From contig JAKAUG010000354.1 in the NCBI GenBank assembly GCA_021827805.1, positions 1 through 7,132 of the forward strand: DNA of 7,132 nt, written 5' to 3'. The position numbers were made by a program, and so were the translations under genes. The notes beneath the pieces were generated by a model. It did not search any database and was not told the DNA's origin. It was given only the letters and a program-made list of their open reading frames with translations. Within the stretch, counting starts at the first letter, position 1. The number at the start of each line of letters is the position of its first letter. This stretch comes from Bacillota bacterium. GTDB lineage: Bacteria; Bacillota; Sulfobacillia; RBS10-35; JAJYVN01. Positions 5,426 through 7,132 of the stretch are shown one piece after another.

Positions 5426-6796
5426 GTGCATCGGCTCCTGGCCGACCCGCGCCTGGGGCCGTGGCTGGGCCGCTACGGGCGTGGGCCCGTGCACGCCGCG
5501 GCCCAGCGCGTGCTGGAAGGACTGCGCGCCGAACTCGCCCGAGGCGCGCCGCCGCGGACGTCGGATGTCGTGGCGCTCGTGCAGGCCGAGCTTGAGCGCG
5601 CCACGCAGCCCGCGCTGCGGCCCGTGATCAACGCCACGGGGACGGTGCTGCACACGGGTCTCGGCCGCGCCCCCCTGGCCGCGGCCGCTGCGGCCGCCGT
5701 GCTGCGCATCGCCACCGGATACAGCAACCTGGAGTTGGACCTCGGCTCCGGGGAGCGGGGCAGCCGTCACAGCCTGGTGGCGGGCCTGTTGCGGGAGCTC
5801 ACCGGGGCCGAGGATGCCGTGGTGGTGAACAACAACGCGGCGGCGGTGCTGCTCCTGCTCGCGGCGCTCGGCGCCGGGCGCGAGGTGGTGGTCTCCCGCG
5901 GCGAGCTGGTGGAGATCGGTGGCAGCTTCCGCGTCCCGGAGGTCATGGCCCAGAGCGGGGCGCTCCTGCGGGAGGTAGGGACCACCAACCGCACGTACGC
6001 GCGGGACTACCGCGCGGCGGTCAGCCCCCAGACGGCGCTCCTGTTGAAGGTGCACCAGAGCAACTTCCTGCAGATCGGCTTCACGGCCTCTCCAACCCTG
6101 GAGGAGCTCGTGGCCGTGGGGCGGGAGTGCGGGGTGCCCGTGGCCTTCGACATGGGTTCCGGCGCGCTTCTGCCAGACGGGGTGCCGGGCCACCAGGGGG
6201 AGCGGGACGTTCGCTCCGCGCTGGCGAGCGGCGTGGATGTCGTCACCTTTTCCGGCGACAAGCTCCTCGGCGGGCCCCAGGCAGGGATCCTCTGCGGCCG
6301 GGCCGGGTTGCTCCAGGTCGTCGCCGCGCATCCGCTGGCGCGGGCCGTGCGCGTGGACAAGATGACCCTGGCCGCCCTGGAGGCCACGCTCAGCCTCTAC
6401 GCGGCGGGGCGGGCCGAGCAGGAGGTTCCGGCCCTGGTGATGCTCGCGCGCACGCCCGCGGACCTGGAGCGGGCCGCCGGGCGCCTGGCGCGGCGGCTGC
6501 GCACCGTCCTGGGGGAGACCTGCCAGGTGGATGTGGAGGCCTCCGCCTCCCTGGTGGGGGCGGGTGCCCTGCCGGGTGTTCAGCTGCCGACCGCGGTGGT
6601 GACCCTGCGGCCGCGAGATCTGTCCGTGCAGAGTCTGGCTGGTGCGCTGCGCGCGGGCAGTCCGCCCGTGGTGGCCCGTGTGCGCGACCAGGCCCTGTTG
6701 CTGGACCCCCGGACCATCTGGGGGTCCGCGCAGGAGCGGCAGTTGCCCGGTCTCATCTCGTTGGCCCTGGCGCGGGCTTCGGCCGAGGCGACCTGA
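5426..6796 (+). CDS. selA: L-seryl-tRNA(Sec) selenium transferase; true start probably upstream
   Basis: SelA is a cytoplasmic PLP enzyme that turns Ser-tRNA(Sec) into Sec-tRNA(Sec) using selenophosphate from SelD; the product feeds SelB-directed UGA decoding. From GTG 5426 there are 456 residues. Clear motifs are LRPVINATGTVLHTGLGRA (64-82), NNNAAAVLLLLAA (135-147), VSRGELVEIGGSFR (156-169), VGTTNRT (184-190), KVHQSNF (208-214), and SGDKLLGGPQAG (276-287) holding the PLP lysine Lys279, followed by VDKMTLAALEATL (310-322). The GTG at 5426 has no ribosome site (upstream is pyrimidine-rich), and the same frame encodes QLPPV just before it, matching the usual SelA opening L-P-x-V-d-r-L-L. The frame is open back to the TGA at 5387; the only near-cognate codon there is ACG 5390. 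With that start it would have 468 residues and overlap lgt by 8 bases. It is the last gene of the cluster. Its presence implies that the organism makes selenoproteins. Confidence 0.95.
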   Translation: MHRLLADPRLGPWLGRYGRGPVHAAAQRVLEGLRAELARGAPPRTSDVVALVQAELERATQPALRPVINATGTVLHTGLGRAPLAAAAAAAVLRIATGYSNLELDLGSGERGSRHSLVAGLLRELTGAEDAVVVNNNAAAVLLLLAALGAGREVVVSRGELVEIGGSFRVPEVMAQSGALLREVGTTNRTYARDYRAAVSPQTALLLKVHQSNFLQIGFTASPTLEELVAVGRECGVPVAFDMGSGALLPDGVPGHQGERDVRSALASGVDVVTFSGDKLLGGPQAGILCGRAGLLQVVAAHPLARAVRVDKMTLAALEATLSLYAAGRAEQEVPALVMLARTPADLERAAGRLARRLRTVLGETCQVDVEASASLVGAGALPGVQLPTAVVTLRPRDLSVQSLAGALRAGSPPVVARVRDQALLLDPRTIWGSAQERQLPGLISLALARASAEAT

Positions 6797-7064
6797 GCGC
6801 CGTGGGCGGCCTGGTGCCCGGCGCGAGCGGTGCACCCGGCACGCCTTGGGGCCCTGCCACTGTTGGGCGGCCGCCAGGCACGAGGGGGGCCCGGAGAGCC
6901 GACGTCGTCCTGGGCAGGGCATCGGGTCGCGCGGCTTCTGCCGTTTGGGCGAGAGCGTGCGTCTGCGCTGGATCGCCCAGCGAGCGACATACCGCGCCGC
7001 AAGCGACGGGAACGCCATCGACCACTGCGATGTACGCGTTGCAGCCAGTAACCGTCGCGCACCA

Positions 7065-7080
7065 GCCGGCGAAGACCGGC
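7065..7080. repeat. Short hairpin GCCGG/CCGGC
   Basis: GCCGG (7065-7069) pairs with CCGGC (7076-7080) around the loop CGAAGA. A second, competing pairing CGTCG (7053-7057) with CGACG (7080-7084) partly overlaps it. Confidence 0.35.
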
Positions 7081-7092
7081 GACGCGGACTAC

Positions 7093-7119
7093 CCGTCCGT
7101 GCGTGTAGCAATCGGACGG
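7093..7119. repeat. 7-bp hairpin near the right edge
   Basis: CCGTCCG (7093-7099) and CGGACGG (7113-7119) are perfectly complementary around a 13-nt loop. It could be a terminator for the selA cluster or a leader element of a gene beyond the window; there is no T-run. The GGAG at 7121-7124 right after it would fit a ribosome site for a downstream gene. Confidence 0.35.
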
Positions 7120-7132
7120 CGGAGCAGATTGA

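Larger units (their letters stand above)
6797..7132. other. Region after selA without a clear gene
   Basis: No frame on either strand over these 336 bases gives a recognisable protein or a start with a ribosome site. It holds the 10-bp palindrome GGCGGCCGCC (6866-6875), a 6-bp hairpin CGCTGG/CCAGCG (6966-6971, 6977-6982) and the two hairpins listed separately. I looked for a selenocysteine tRNA here, since selC is sometimes near selA, and found no T-loop-like sequence. The window ends in GGAGCAGATTGA, which could lead into another gene (selB would be the usual neighbour), but that is beyond view. Confidence 0.5.

Noticed and set aside
5330..7111. Long minus-strand open frame of 593 codons
   Set aside because: It is antisense to selA and shows the same shadow composition. 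The part beyond selA does not resemble any family.

Overview
The window is about 70% G+C. It holds five co-directional plus-strand genes (spoIIM, ald, xerD, lgt, selA) over roughly 1779-6796. To the left, on the minus strand, are a lipoprotein gene (392-1186) and what looks like the first codons of another gene running off the left edge (1-77). The pairing of a SpoIIM-type protein with XerD is a familiar Firmicutes arrangement, and alanine dehydrogenase also has a known sporulation link. With the very high G+C, frequent GTG starts and Shine-Dalgarno sites, my inference is a high-GC, spore-forming (or formerly spore-forming) member of the Bacillota, such as a Symbiobacterium/Thermaerobacter/Limnochorda-like lineage. 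The exact taxon cannot be read from this window.

Layout. 1-77: start of a minus-strand gene. 78-391: non-coding, with two long perfect inverted repeats and one AT-rich palindrome. 392-1186 (minus): secreted lipoprotein with a CBM9/DOMON-like domain. 1187-1778: a 592-bp divergent intergenic region with several inverted repeats, including two interleaved pairs that could form a pseudoknot or a switch. 1779-2387: spoIIM. 2475-3584: ald. 3620-4588: xerD. 4585-5397: lgt. 5390/5426-6796: selA. 6797-7132: no convincing gene, several short hairpins.

The plus-strand genes are tightly spaced (88 bp or less between spoIIM and ald, 35 bp between ald and xerD, overlap or near-overlap after that), so they are probably one transcription unit. 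Their functions are mixed: engulfment membrane protein, alanine catabolism, chromosome-dimer resolution, lipoprotein lipidation and selenocysteyn-tRNA synthesis. Co-transcription may reflect compaction rather than one pathway. The window does contain both a lipoprotein substrate and the enzyme that lipidates such proteins.

The most unusual signals concern translation starts. In lgt, the conserved N-terminal motif is encoded upstream of the first GTG and the only NTG codon that includes it is CTG, overlapping the xerD stop as CTGA. In selA, conserved N-terminal residues also lie upstream of the first GTG, with no ATG/GTG/TTG/CTG available in that frame. I did not find a convincing undescribed multi-gene system. 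The best candidates for something new are the structured divergent region (about 1490-1583) and the non-standard starts.
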